NCBI RefSeq assembly: GCF_036370855.1
Contig: NC_088098.1
Location: forward strand, 34,041,981 to 34,105,980
Reading direction: 5' to 3'
From: Dromaius novaehollandiae
Taxonomy: Eukaryota; Chordata; Aves; Casuariiformes; Dromaiidae
Length of the DNA: 64,000 nt
The stretch's first letter is position 1, and every line of letters starts with the position of its first letter. The notes under the pieces were generated by a model. It did not search any database. It was not told where the DNA came from and saw only the letters and a list, made by a program, of their open reading frames with translations. Below, piece after piece: positions 10,896 to 23,272 of this stretch. The position numbers were made by a program, and so were the translations under genes.

Positions 10896-13800
10896 TTCAA
10901 GTGCAGTGCTGGTAAAGACTGGAGAAAACCACAGCCTCTTTCACTGTTTTTGATTTCTGTGTAATTCTCCATCCATTAAATAATTGTTTAGTGTTTCCCT
11001 AATTTGTAAGTCTATATTTTTCCACAGGAGATGCACTGTGTTAGTGGACACTAACAGAGTGGTATAACTTATGATATGTTTTTCTCTATAGTGGTTATCT
11101 TTCACAACTCTTACCAGTTATGTGTCTTTTGCAAGTTGCATCAATGTGTTGTTTTATTCCATCTCTCAGATAATTAGATGAGACTAATGTGGCATCCCAC
11201 TAAATTCCATTTTCCCCAATTGTAACAGGTAAAAGTGGAACAAGACAAATCTCTTTCCCTACTCTGCCTCCGTTCCATAGAAAAATCCTGATTCGCATCC
11301 TGAGATTTATTAAGATCTTTATAAGCCTGTAATAAATGTAAGTTGGAATTCTGTTCAGGAGACCAAACTTTATCTCACAGATCCCCTGCAGACCCCCTGC
11401 ATGGATCGGGATTACAGATGTGAATGTCCTCGCCATGTGGCAGCTGTCAGTATCACCAGTAACTGCTATTACAACCCGTGCCTAGTGTGGATCTATTCTT
11501 CTGAAGGTTCTTTAAAGTACTTTGGAAGATTTAATTTTACTTTCTGTTTTACTACTACTACACTTCTTTCCTTTGCCAATGTCAAACAGTAGAAGAAGCA
11601 AGCAGCTCCTCACTGCTTCCTTGTGCTCCCCTGGGGACTAGTAGGAAGGAAACAGGAGGGCCAGAGGATGAACAACTCTATATATTAAACTAAGCACCTC
11701 CTCAAGCCTTGTGCTTCAAGGTCCACAATCAGGGTGGGAATGATGACCCAGAATAGCCAAAAGAAAAGTCATGGATTGGTCACTTATGAAGAGGAACATA
11801 AATAAATTAGTAGCGTGGAATTACCTGTTTTAAAGAGATAAGGTAACATTATAGCCTCATACGTCCGGTAAACATAGTCCGGTAAACGTAGACCAACCTT
11901 GGATGCAGCATGCAAAAGCACGCTCAGAATTGGACTACACTCAGTATTAGAGATGATTAATACATTATACTCTATCACTCTTTTGAACAAGCACAAGCAT
12001 TTGTTAGGCTTGTGCTTTATTAGCAGAAAGTTCAAGTATTTAGATTTCACTGAAAGTAATCTTTCAGTTAAAGGCTTGGCTTTTGTCCTGCTAGAGTATA
12101 ATTTATATCCACTAATAGAGTGAACATTGATTCTTCAGTAGAAATTCAGAACGAACTCCCGATTTTCTGGTCGGATAAATCAATTCTCTTGCAAGTTCTC
12201 AGGAGCACTTTTCTGTAATCCACTCCATGAACTGAAAATCTTGCCTTTATTGTGCTATTAATTCCACTAAAAAAAAGGGAATGTATTAACTAAAATCTGG
12301 TCATTAACTCACAGTTTCTTGGCAGTGCAGGTAGCTAAGCCTAAGCCATACTTTTAATACCAATTTTTCTTTTTGTGCAGGTTTCTTCTAAACAAAAGGA
12401 AAACCAAAGAAAATGCCAGTCTGTGAATTAACTTCATGCTAGCTGTTATAGGTGTTCAGCCATAGAGGGCACTGGAGTAAATGCTATCAAGAACCAGATG
12501 GGGTTTTTTGAGCTTGCGTATAGAACAGTTGACTTTTTTTTTTTTGATGCGGAAAGATTTTTCTCTCTCTTTTTTAAAGTTTTTAATGATGTTGAAAAGG
12601 GGGACAAGTCCCAAAGTACCAGCATGAGACATAGCTGAATTGTCTAAGTAATTTGGACCAATTTTTGAACTTCTAAACAGAAATGCTTCACTTATTTTTC
12701 CATCACATTTTGAGTTCAGAAGTTTATAGAGCCATGTGTTCCTAGAGCAGATGTTCACCAAACATAAAATCTTGTGACTTCAGTACTCTCAAAGGTGGAT
12801 TTTAAATGAATTTTCTGAAATGTCCACAAAAAGAAAGCCAGATGTTAAGAGCTGAGATACCCAAGCTCGATTTTATTCAGGTTCTGCTCTCTTGGTGGAG
12901 AGGGTTTCAGTATGCAGCTTTTTGTAAGCTTCATATGAAAATCTAATTTAATTTAAAAATGTCCTGGACGATTTTTAAACTTTTGGTAGCGTGTACAGTG
13001 CATTAGGTTTGTGGTTAGGCTCCACACACCCGCAGGCAGGTCTGTCAGCGGAGAGGAGCTGGAGCTCCCTTTTTACTGCCGTCTGCCACTCCGCTGCCAC
13101 GCCGCTGCCGCAACCCTGAGCTCGGTGCAACACCACAGCTCCTCTCCAGCTCTTCGGCCCCTCGTAGCACGTGGGGAAAGGTAGTGGGAAGCAGGTGGCC
13201 CTCCCTGGGCTGCTGCTGGCCCTGGCCTGCCCCGCGGCGCGTGCGGCACCACGCAGCGCTGCCAGGGCGCTTGCACCCGTGCTCGGAGCAGGCTGCATGC
13301 TCCCCTGCACTGCTCGGCCTTGCCTAGAGCTGCCTCACGACTACTGCAGCCGCACACAAATCAGCAGAAAAGGAAGAACTACTAATTTTATGGGAAGCCA
13401 GATGGTACATAAATTACACAAAGCTGCTTTTCAGGGCACATCATTGAATCTTTTATTTTATCTACAGAGCATTTTTTTCTCTTTGTAGTTAACTTTGCTC
13501 CAGTTCATTAACATCAGAAATGGAGAAAAAGGTTTGTTTTCTGTTCCAGAAATAGTCTTTTCCCACTCGAGCTAGAAATATAGCTGTTTTGTGGTGTATC
13601 GGTTTTGTCACTGTCAAACCTGGTAAATAAAGTGCATCATTCTACAGGTTCGTAAAATTGTCACTGGCGTTTTCTCTCCTCAGCCTGCATGTGATAGGTG
13701 TGTGGTTCCCAGTTACGTGTGCCAGGCAGTACAAAGCACTCTCTGAAGTCTGTTATAGAAGTGTAGATAAGGTGATATATCAAGATGTCTGTAATCCCGT

Positions 13801-16800
13801 GTTTGAAGTTACTCTTCAGAAGAAGTCAGCCTCCCCTCCCTGACTACGTTGGAGAGGTGAGGACGGTAATGTCTGTGCACCAGCTGGAAGAAGCAGTTAC
13901 TTCTCTGAGAGCTCATCTCTGGAAAAGTATTAATGAGAGCTGATCATTTATACATGCCCTTCTTGCTAGCTGCAAAGTATGGGTATAATTTATTAGTCTT
14001 TGCATTTATTAGCAGACTGAGCCTTACCATGTCTGGCGATTTTTGTGTTGGGCACTTTGGGAAACAAGGGAATCACAGTGTTCAAAGGTATGTTTGAAGG
14101 TCTGCTAAGTGTTAAGGTTTCTGGCAGAACGTGACAGTGTCCCCAGATGGGCGCCGCAGAAAACTAGCTGGTGCATGGGGAGAAGAAGATTACTCGATCG
14201 CAACACCCCATTCCCCATTTCATCACTTCACGCTTGGTGTTTAGCCAAAGCTCACAGGAAAACAGGTGCTACCAGCCTAAGGAGACTGTTTTTCAAGATG
14301 TGCAGTTCACACACATTTTTCAGGGGGGTTGTAACAAAAAGAGTAGGCATAAAGCTGCAGCCTGGAAGTTAAACTAAAGAGCACAGCAGATGTGTATAGC
14401 AAGAGACCATCAGGAGGAAGGAGAAGTGAAGTATCTGCTCTCCTTCACACAGACGCGCTACTGCGTGGTGCTCTAGTGCCCAGCTCGTTCCAGGGAATGT
14501 GGTGTCAAGTCCTCACAAGGAAGGAGATTTTCAGTTTGCAGAAGGAGAGCTTTGAGCTCTGTGCCCCCCATCTCCCTCCCAAAAGCATGTGAGCCTTGGG
14601 GTCACCCCAGCAGGTGAAGCAGCTACCTCACAAGCTAGCTCTGATGTTGAGACAGGTAAGGAAGACAGTAAATACAATCTAAATTTGTATTTTCTTGCCT
14701 TGTGCTTTTCTTTTTGAACTGTTTCCACTATTTCAAATTAACAATTTAACCCTTACCTTGATTGAATGAAGTAAATTTATTCAGTCTTGTTTGCAAATGG
14801 ATTTTATGATTATTTCAGGGTGGTCCGGCAGGCACTGGATGCTACATTTTTGCAGGAATGGTGGTTGTAAAGAGGATTGCATGCAGAGTGTTATCTATCC
14901 ACAAGTATAGGAGTTTCCAGGAGCAAAGGCTTGTCTGTAGGCTGGTAATTCAGGAGCTCAGGTTTGTGAAAGCATCTCCTGCGACCGGTGTTAGCTGGAG
15001 CCTGTTGGCGAGCACTGGAAAGAGGGAGAGGACTTGAGACTGAACTTGTCAGGCTGATAAAAATACAGATGGGCTTTACAAAGAGATTAAATTGACTTTA
15101 ATTCTTTAATCGCTCTAGAGTAAATCAATGGGATTTATGTTCCTACGTCACACAGGGCCAGGTGCTCAAAGGCATGTAAGTATCTAAGAGCCACTGTAGA
15201 TTTTAGTAGCTCGAGCATTAGTCTTGCCTCAGGTGTGTGTTTTACAATTGTTGGTATAGCAAGTGGACAATCTTAGTGTTATAAACTCCCTCAGAGGTCA
15301 GGCACTTTCTCTGTGGCTTCTGGCAGCAAGTTTGTGTGGCTAAGGGAGGTCACTTGAAGATGCTTCCTCCATGCAGCCTCCTGCATTATTAGTTCTTAAA
15401 TGTGCAGCTAGATGGCAGTGTCTCCTTCTCACCTTTGGGTACGATGGCGACCTGTCTTGGGATGTTGGTCCTGGTTAGCCTGTTTCGCTACCCGACGCTT
15501 TGAGGATGCCCGTACCCACAGAACTCGTATGTCTTGGTGTTTGCCAGCCATCTAGCAAACCCTCTAGCACAAGCCAGATTAAGATAAGATCAGGTAAAAA
15601 TAGGTTTTTAAAAGCCCCAAAATAGACTACACAGTTGTAGAGATTTATTAAGGTACCAATGACAGAAACTGAAGAAAATACAATTTTGTCTGTTTATTTC
15701 GTTTTGCCTTTTCCTCCATCCTATTTTGCAGTTGATAAGCTGACAACACTGACCTGACGCAGGTGCTCAGAGATGGGTCCCTGTGCTCCCGGGCAGCTGG
15801 GACATTAGAGAAGCCAAGGTTCATGGAGGCTGCTGATTTTTAGACCTCATCTATTCCTCGGGGCTTCCCTGGAGTTGGGGCCTCTCTCCTGCTTTGCAAA
15901 CATAATGTCCTTTGGATGTGGCTAAGTCAGGTTACTGCCTGCCTAGATGATGAACAGTCGTCTCAAAACTTTGAACCTTAAACTCGTCAGTAATAGAGCT
16001 GTTTTTATGTGTAGCAGCCAAACGCTAGCTTGGTAAGATGCTTCACAGAAAAAAACTTGCTGAGCTTTTGGGCTGGGTTGTGTCATGGACTGCTATGTTA
16101 GAGTTAAAGCTCCCATATTCTGCTGAGGCCCCAAAAATACGCATATACATGACTTTGCAGCTGTGGGCCCTGGGAACTCTGGTTCATTTTATCTCAATCA
16201 CCGTGAGTAGCCCCTAATACAGCTGGTTACAGGAGCTTAGCTTATTCCCAGGCTGGGGTTCCTGACCCTGCATGGGGCTGACAGTTGCAGATGGCGTTGC
16301 AAGCCTGACAGAGATTCGGTTTTATCTGATGCTTATGTAAATATGTGGGTTGCACAATGCTAGCATGTGGGGTCGCACAAACAGGCAGTCAGAAAAAAAT
16401 AACTGCTAGTAAAGCAGTCTTCGCAAAATTATTGTAAATGTATATTAATCGTTTCTAGCTTTTATTCAAAAGCACAAAAAAATTCCGTTGGTGCCCTTTT
16501 CCATTTGATAAGAATGCAGGACGTGTGGAGAAATGGGAACCAAATTTTGGGTATCTCTTAACAAGTTATTTCTTGCTCTTTCTGAAAAGGAGCTTTGAAA
16601 TTCTGCTTCTCCAGTCAGCATCCAAAGTAATTATTCTTGTTGGTCTGAAGTAACAAAGATATAAATCAAGCAACAGCCTCAGGTTTGAATTCATGAGAAT
16701 ACCATTATTTTCAAATAATCATTAAAACTTTGTAAGTAATATGCTTGTCTCATACATACATATCATCTTTTCTCCTCATAGCAATTGATTAAACTGAGCA

Positions 16801-19800
16801 TATTTTAAATTGTCATGCCTGCATTTGATTTGTATTTTAAAATAAGACTTGCTCTGATGCCTAATACATCCTCTTTTAAAGCGGACAATATTGGTACAGT
16901 TAGTACCTAGGTTCATCTTAGTTTTTCAGTATGATTTTCTCTATGTCTGTTCAAAATGATTCTGTTCACTAGGTCAATATTCAACATAAGGAGTAGTGTA
17001 TCACATCCGGACTTTCTTGGACTGGTATTGATAAAGCTGCAATTCTTTAAAATGACAGATAGATCATGGTTTAACATTTCTTGAGAAATCACTTCTCTGT
17101 AATTATATTCCTTTGATTTTTAGCTTCATTTTTAGGATTTTATCATAAATAACATTTTAAAGTCTGTTATACAACTAGTAAAATGCATGAATATGTTAGA
17201 TGTAGTGATGGACAAGAGTGTGAGAGTTGTTTGTTTTTTGCTAATCAAAGATTGTAGTCCAGTTTTTATTTGCCAGCTGTACGAAAGCAAAATATGAGGA
17301 TTTTAGCAAAGTTGAGGAAAAGCACACTTATACTATGAAGTCTATTCTATCAGCTAGTATTCTTTCACTTTCATTTGCTTCTTCTACATCCCTGTTCAAA
17401 GTCTCATGGATTTCTATGTTCTTTCTTATACCTTACAAGTCTACCATCCTTTTCATACTAAAACATTGCAGATGTTAATAATCTTCTATGTTTGCTGTAG
17501 TGCTTCTCTAGGGGTGAACAGCACTTATATTTATAAACAGAAGTGCAGGAGATTCTGTACTGTCGCTCTGCAAGGAAGGAGCGAGTGGGACCCTTGGCCT
17601 CCTGCGGCTCCGCGCAGCTGCTCGCTGTTTGTGTGCCGGAGGGAGAGCGCGGCTGGCTCCGAAGCTTCCTGCGTTCTGCAGCGCAGGAGGGAAGAGAAGA
17701 TGGAAAATTTGACACAGTGGCTGGAACTTTCTGACCATGATACTTACATAAGGACGGCTTGATTTTTTCCAAGATATCAAGCTTGCAAAATTTGATTTGA
17801 ATTCTCTGTGAGCAGTGAGCGCCACTGCCTCTGATCTCGCAGCCTAGCTTTGGCACCAGCACTTTGCAAGCCTTCTTCCTTCGCTGTTTATATTCATGCT
17901 TGCCTGCTAATATTTTCAAGTGGGCTGCAACAGCTGTAGGAAGAGGGGATTGAATGAGAGAGCGCTTCTGCTTTTCAGCAAAATATTATTCTGCTTGAAG
18001 GAGAAGGCACATCTGGCCACAACTTTCAGTCTGATTCAGCCCCTGCGTGCTACTCTGGTAGGGAGCTGCTTTAGAGATATTTGTAGCCTGCTTCCTGGAG
18101 CATTTTGCTAGGAAGCAAGTTAAGGCAGTTTTATCATTTTTCTGTGCCCTGGGAAAATGATAGCAGACTCTTACTATGGGATGCTCCTTTCCCATATGGG
18201 CCTCATGGCCTAGGCGGTGTAACTGGTGAAAGCAGAGTGAACTGCTGCAAATTAGAAGACCTCAGCTAACAAAGTGGTGCCTGTAGATGGATACAGCTTT
18301 AGAGGAATTTGAAAGATGTGTACAAACTAGAATATGAGGTGCTGATGTCAATGTATTGTAGAAACACAATGCAATTCTGTCTTGCAGAAGAAACATTGCT
18401 GAATGGAAATAGCATCCTCCTCCTTCCTTCTGTCACCCTCTGGCTGAATATCGATTAAGAAATAAACTATTAAGCACCTTATGTAGTTGGAATATTTTTC
18501 CAAGAAGCTTTGTAAGCATACTTTCCTTAGCACAGTTACAGGAATAATGTCCCTTGTGACACTGGGAGCCAAGCCACAGGCTATCAAGTAAAGATGATTT
18601 TACTGTCTGACTTCCTAACGCGAGCAGTAGCAGAACTAAATTGTGTACCCTCCTCAAAATTCAAAAAAAGACTTTTTCAAGTTATTGCAGCTGAAGAATA
18701 ATACAAACACATCTGATGTAAACTTGGCTTTGAACTTCCCTTGTGCTTCAGTTGCTCAGGCACAACATCCATTTTGCATAGCTATTTGGAAGTTAAATTT
18801 GTCTGGGCATCACAGAGATGAACACACACATCTACTGGACAAGGAAGAAGCCCACGGCAGGATGGAGAGATTTTGCTCTTGAGCCTCTGCCTGCCTCTGT
18901 CTGATTCAGTGATGCTCAATTACCGGGGTCTGCTGCTAGTGCGTCTGCTGAGCTGCCTCCCTGGGCACTTGCCGCCGTTCTGCTGTGCAGCCTCGGAGCA
19001 AAGCGGTTATGGGAACAGCTATTTACAAGCTCTCAAGCAAAATCAGGTTTCAGGTGAAGAAAACCCAAGCATCAGGTAGGGACTATTCACGTAAAATGAA
19101 TGCGTTGGAGTCTTACAGTCCACGCTCGTGAAGGCAGGGTATGAGCAGTCTTGATTTCATGTAATTTTAAAATTTACTAAGTTATTTTTTTCGATGACCC
19201 TAGTCAAGCCAATGTTACAATAAAATCTGAAATAATAATGTTTTAGGTTATGTCTCAGTAGTTGACAACACAACTTTTAAAAGATGGTATTTATGTATTT
19301 AATAAATATGTTTACTTTGTATTTACTAGTGATGCAGTAAATAAATCCTACACATGTTCTATATGCATCACTTTTGTAAACAACTGAAGTGTACAAGACA
19401 GTCTCAGAATAAGTAAAATAATAGACCTGTTAGCTTTTCTAAATGTCAGTGAATGCTTTTATCAACAGTACCCAGTACCCCAAATCTTTAAATTTTGAAG
19501 GCCAGCCTTCATGGCAGCCCCCCTCAGGAAAGAACACCTGGTTCCGATCGCTTTCCAAGCAACATGCCGTCTGCCAAAACCCTGTTTGCAGAACAACAGA
19601 TATTTTTTGAACTCATGGCAATTTTGGGGTAGCCTGAAGGGGATCACCTAAAAAGGAGGATACTGTTTTTTAATTTGATGCTATCTGCATGTTTGTGAAA
19701 CACCTCCTTGAATGGAATAAAACAGTGATTTTTAAAAACAAAATACATAGATAAAAGATTGTAACTATTATTGCTCTAGGAAGAAAATATCTTTTTTTCT

Positions 19801-22800
19801 TGTTGTCCTCATGAAGCTTATATTCAGTATACTAAAATCTAGTTTATGATCAAAACTGGTTCTGGAGTTTCAGAGATAAAGCTTTTCTATTTTTTGCAAT
19901 TACGTTTCTAATAGCTGGGAGGAAATTATGGGCTTGTCTTACAAATGACATTATAGACACACAAATTAAAATTAATATAAATGACAAGCAAAATAGCATT
20001 GAGAGAAGATGTTTCCTAACTCAATTAGTAATCCTGTCTTTGAACACTGTTTAGCTAGCAGATTTTTCCGAATATTATTTATGAAAATGAGTCTTTAGTA
20101 TGGGTGCATACTGTGTATAGATACTCACATAACTATCCAAAAAAGTTGTTGAACTAATGAAGCCTGGTTTTCTACAGATTTGTGCCTTTTGTCCCTTAAA
20201 TCCTTCCCTTAACTATCTCCACTATTCCCTGTAACCTCCTCACAGGCCAGGAGATGCCAGGTAGCAACTGGTTGTCCAGACACTGTCAAACAGCTGCCTA
20301 ATGGCCAAGTTGTTGCCTGCCTTTCCCTGAGTGTGGGGATTAGTTTGAGTCTCCCTCCTTTACCCAGGAGGTAATTTTCATAGAACTGATATGATCTTAA
20401 ATATCTCTTAGGCTATATTTGGTTGAAATTGGTCAAGTTTTTCAGGATTGCAGGGGATGGATGGAAAGATAGACAAGCAATGCAACCTCAGAAGCATTTT
20501 TATAAGAAACCAAGACAAAAAACTGTTAAAAGATAGCTGAACTTGCAAAGTAAAGAACTCAGAAGTTAAGGAAAATTAAGAAATGCAAGTATTACTTTCA
20601 TTTGGCCTTCTTCTGCATAGGCATTACAATGTCATTTTTAATCATGTGTTCACATCCAGTTTTTCCCATAGAGCGCTGTGCCTCATGCAGCGTGCAGGGC
20701 AGGCTGCGCTATCCTGCGCATCGAACGAACAACGGGGCAGTATTTTACTTAATGTTGTAACGAATGGATAACGCTTTTCAACTTCATCTTACTGGGTCCC
20801 TTCCCAAATACAAAATTACTCTTTTCCCTCCAGGGCTTCACAAATATGAGTGTCCTTTTTCTTCTAGACCTCCTGTGGGGCAAGTGAGCGATCCAAAAGG
20901 TAATCCCTGCTCTATGCACACGAAACACAGCTGCAGAGGAGTCTAAGCTGGCAACACTATTTATTTTGGGAGGCCAGTTTGAAAGAGCGAGGACCCGAGT
21001 GCTCAGGGAAGGCAGCGAGGTGCAACGTGAGGGTGGCGGAGGGGTTGCTTTGCAGCTCGGCATCTCCCAGGTTGCGCGTTGTGCAGTGTGCCACACGCCG
21101 TGCCACCTGTGGCGGCAGGGAATTGTAGCGGTGATGAGCCACCCCTCCCCGGAAAATTTGCAGCTGGGGATGCTGCACGTTTCCTGCACATCAGAGTAAG
21201 GCACTCAAAGTTGGCACCCAGCAGGTGAGGCACCGAGACAGTAGTCAGCAACTGCGAGCAGTTTGGCATAATGACTTGCCAGCGTCACACAGAAGTGCAG
21301 GGACAGCAACCTTGGCACCATCCAGCTGCCTTAACCATCCTTTTTTTTCCCCTGCAATCTCCTGCCTATTTTGCTTCGTATTTTCCAAAATCCGTATTAT
21401 ATACAATAATGGTTTTACAGAGGTAGAGCCTTCTTTCTGTAGGTAATCCTGATTTGTACTGCAGCAAGATCCTTCTTGCCCCATATGTAGCTGGTAGGTA
21501 TGTGCTGATGTCCAGAGAATAGTTTGACCTGGGATGTGGTGTAGTGAGAGTGATATAGTCAGTCGGTTTTAAGCCCGCTAGGTCAGAAGTGCCACAGTTG
21601 TACGGTGCAGAGTGCTGATCCAGGATCGACTCGCTCTCCTGGGTCACGTGTTCAAAAAGCTTTGACAGATTGACTTTGTATTGGCAGACTTTGTGCCAAA
21701 TAAAATGTATTTCCTGTTGCATTAGTGTGAATACAGCATAAAATCTGTATCAGGCACTCTGGCTCATAGAGCAGAGATGTGATTGTATGCTTACACCTGA
21801 TCCCCCATCAAATTTTTGCTTTTAGATGCCCTGCCCATACAAGGATCTTATAGTAAAGATCAGTGGTCCAGGCCACAGCCAGGCGGAGTGGTGTTGCAGG
21901 AAAAGCCTTGCTGTCTTGCCCCAAAACACTGTGCTGACAAGTCTTCATTGTATATGGGAACCTCGAAGAATTTATTCTTCAGGAACTGTGATGGGACTCT
22001 AAGCAAACGTGCAGCGAACGGAGATTTTTCAAAGGCTGACAAGGGAACAAAAAGCACGTCCAGAATTCAGACTTTTCCTCTAAGCCGGGAAGGTGTATAG
22101 CTTTGTAACAAAAATGTGTTTGTAAGAATAGTTTTGGGAAAATCAAAGCATTTCCTCCTAAACTCCTTCTTAGAAATGGCTGAATTGTTTTAGCTGAAAT
22201 GTTCTCAAACAAACAGCCTGACACTCCCCAGCATGGAAACTTCAAGTACGAGCGGTTACTCTTTGGCAAAACTATAAACAATTTAAAACAGAATCTAAAA
22301 ATAGAAAGTCACATTCAGTGCTAGACAAAAGTGGTGTAATGAACTCTACCCAACTTACAGAGGAAAACAGCAAATGCAACAAGGCTTCAGAGCTAAATAC
22401 CGGGTTGTTTCTACAAATACCATTAAAGTGCTTCTTACGTATGAAATCGGAAAATGGAAGTCATATGAATCATCTAATTTGGTAGTAGAGATGGGATCAT
22501 CTGTCTCTGGTGTCATTAATTTGCATTTCCAATAGTCGTTCCAGTTGATTTTTCTAGCCAGAAAGTGAAATTTCTGAATTGTTCCTGAAGGTGATTTTAT
22601 GGTTTGGCAGGTTAATGAAGACTTCAGATGAATTTCTCATTCAGTTTTCAGTATTCATGTATATCTTCTTAAGAGACCCTCAAGTTTAAAACAACATACA
22701 ACCATGTGATAGTGACTGAACTTTTTATCTGAAAAATATAAATGTTGTATCTCTTCTGAGAGCAGTCCCCTTTGTGCCTACGTTGCCTTAGCTAGTTAGT

Positions 22801-23147
22801 AGCACCTGGCACAGATTTTGCAAAGAGTTCGTACTGAGACAGCTCTGACCCAACTAGAGAACGGCATCCCTGTGACTGCATCAGCATGATGCAGGAAGGT
22901 GTCCTGCACTGTCACCTGTGCTCCACTGAACCTACATCTGGAATAAGTATAGCTATGATAAATAACTATGATTAATTTGTAACCATCATTATCCATATTA
23001 GAGACTGGGAGATTCAGTCAAGGGGTAGGAAGTAGTTTCTCTGAGATCAGGCAGCAAATCGGCACGCATCTCCCTCCTACGGCTCTGCCTGCAGCAGCTC
23101 CTTTTCTAAACATTTCCTCTGCTTTTTTGTCTGTGTGCGTGCTGCAG
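10896..23147. other. Gene-free stretch upstream of the C1 exon (inferred long-form intron)
   Basis: No exon is recognised over about 12 kb. GC- and CpG-richer patches occur at roughly 13030-13340, 17560-17700 and 20960-21240. I read them in all frames for a C1 first half (His, then Trp-Cys-Asp-x-Cys-Gly, then a final Cys) and found none. The rest is AT-rich. The last 20 bases before 23148 form a T/C-rich tract ending in gctgcag, a good splice acceptor, so at least the distal part should be intron of the transcript that contains the C1 exon. Confidence 0.55.
11863..11890. repeat. 14-bp tandem duplication (two units)
   Basis: Two adjacent 14-bp units, gtccggtaaacata and gtccggtaaacgta, differ at one base. 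They contain CpG dinucleotides in an AT-rich, CpG-poor neighbourhood. No function is visible. It may be a local replication-slippage duplication. Confidence 0.85.
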
Positions 23148-23272
23148 ATTGCAAATACACCTGCCATGCTCACTGCCGGGAGCTGGTGCACCTGGGCTGC
23201 CGGCGGCATGGGAAGCTGATGGACTGCCTCGCCGCCTGTGACACCTTAGATCGATCTAACAACAACGGGCAG
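23148..23272 (+). CDS. RASSF3: Internal coding exon: second half of a C1 zinc finger, RASSF1/3/5 family, probably long-form RASSF3
   Basis: The exon is 125 nt: two bases completing a codon, then 41 codons, flanked by a T/C-rich tract ending gctgcag and by the donor caggtaaca. The first full residues read CKYTCHAHCRELVHLGC. This fits the C1 consensus tail C-x4-H-x2-C-x7-C and aligns with the RASSF1A and RASSF5 C1 tails (CKFTCH..CR.L). The split codon is NAT, and RASSF5 has Asn and RASSF1A His at this position. A polar linker ending DRSNNNGQ follows. C1 domains of this family bind membrane lipid or fold against the Ras-association domain. The Cys and His ligands in this half are intact. The 5' intron phase is 1 and the 3' phase is 0, which fits splicing to the common RASSF3 exon 2. 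The first C1 half was not found and must lie upstream of the window or in an exon I missed. Assignment to RASSF3 rather than RASSF1 or RASSF5 rests on the same-strand RASSF3 first exon 24 kb downstream. The C1 identity is seen directly; the locus assignment is inferred. Confidence 0.85.

Noticed and set aside
12975..13488. Open frames on both strands in the 13 kb GC-rich patch as a possible C1 first-half exon
   Set aside because: No His...WCxxCG...Cxx pattern in any frame and no suitable phase-1 donor. Kept only as a GC-rich patch of interest.
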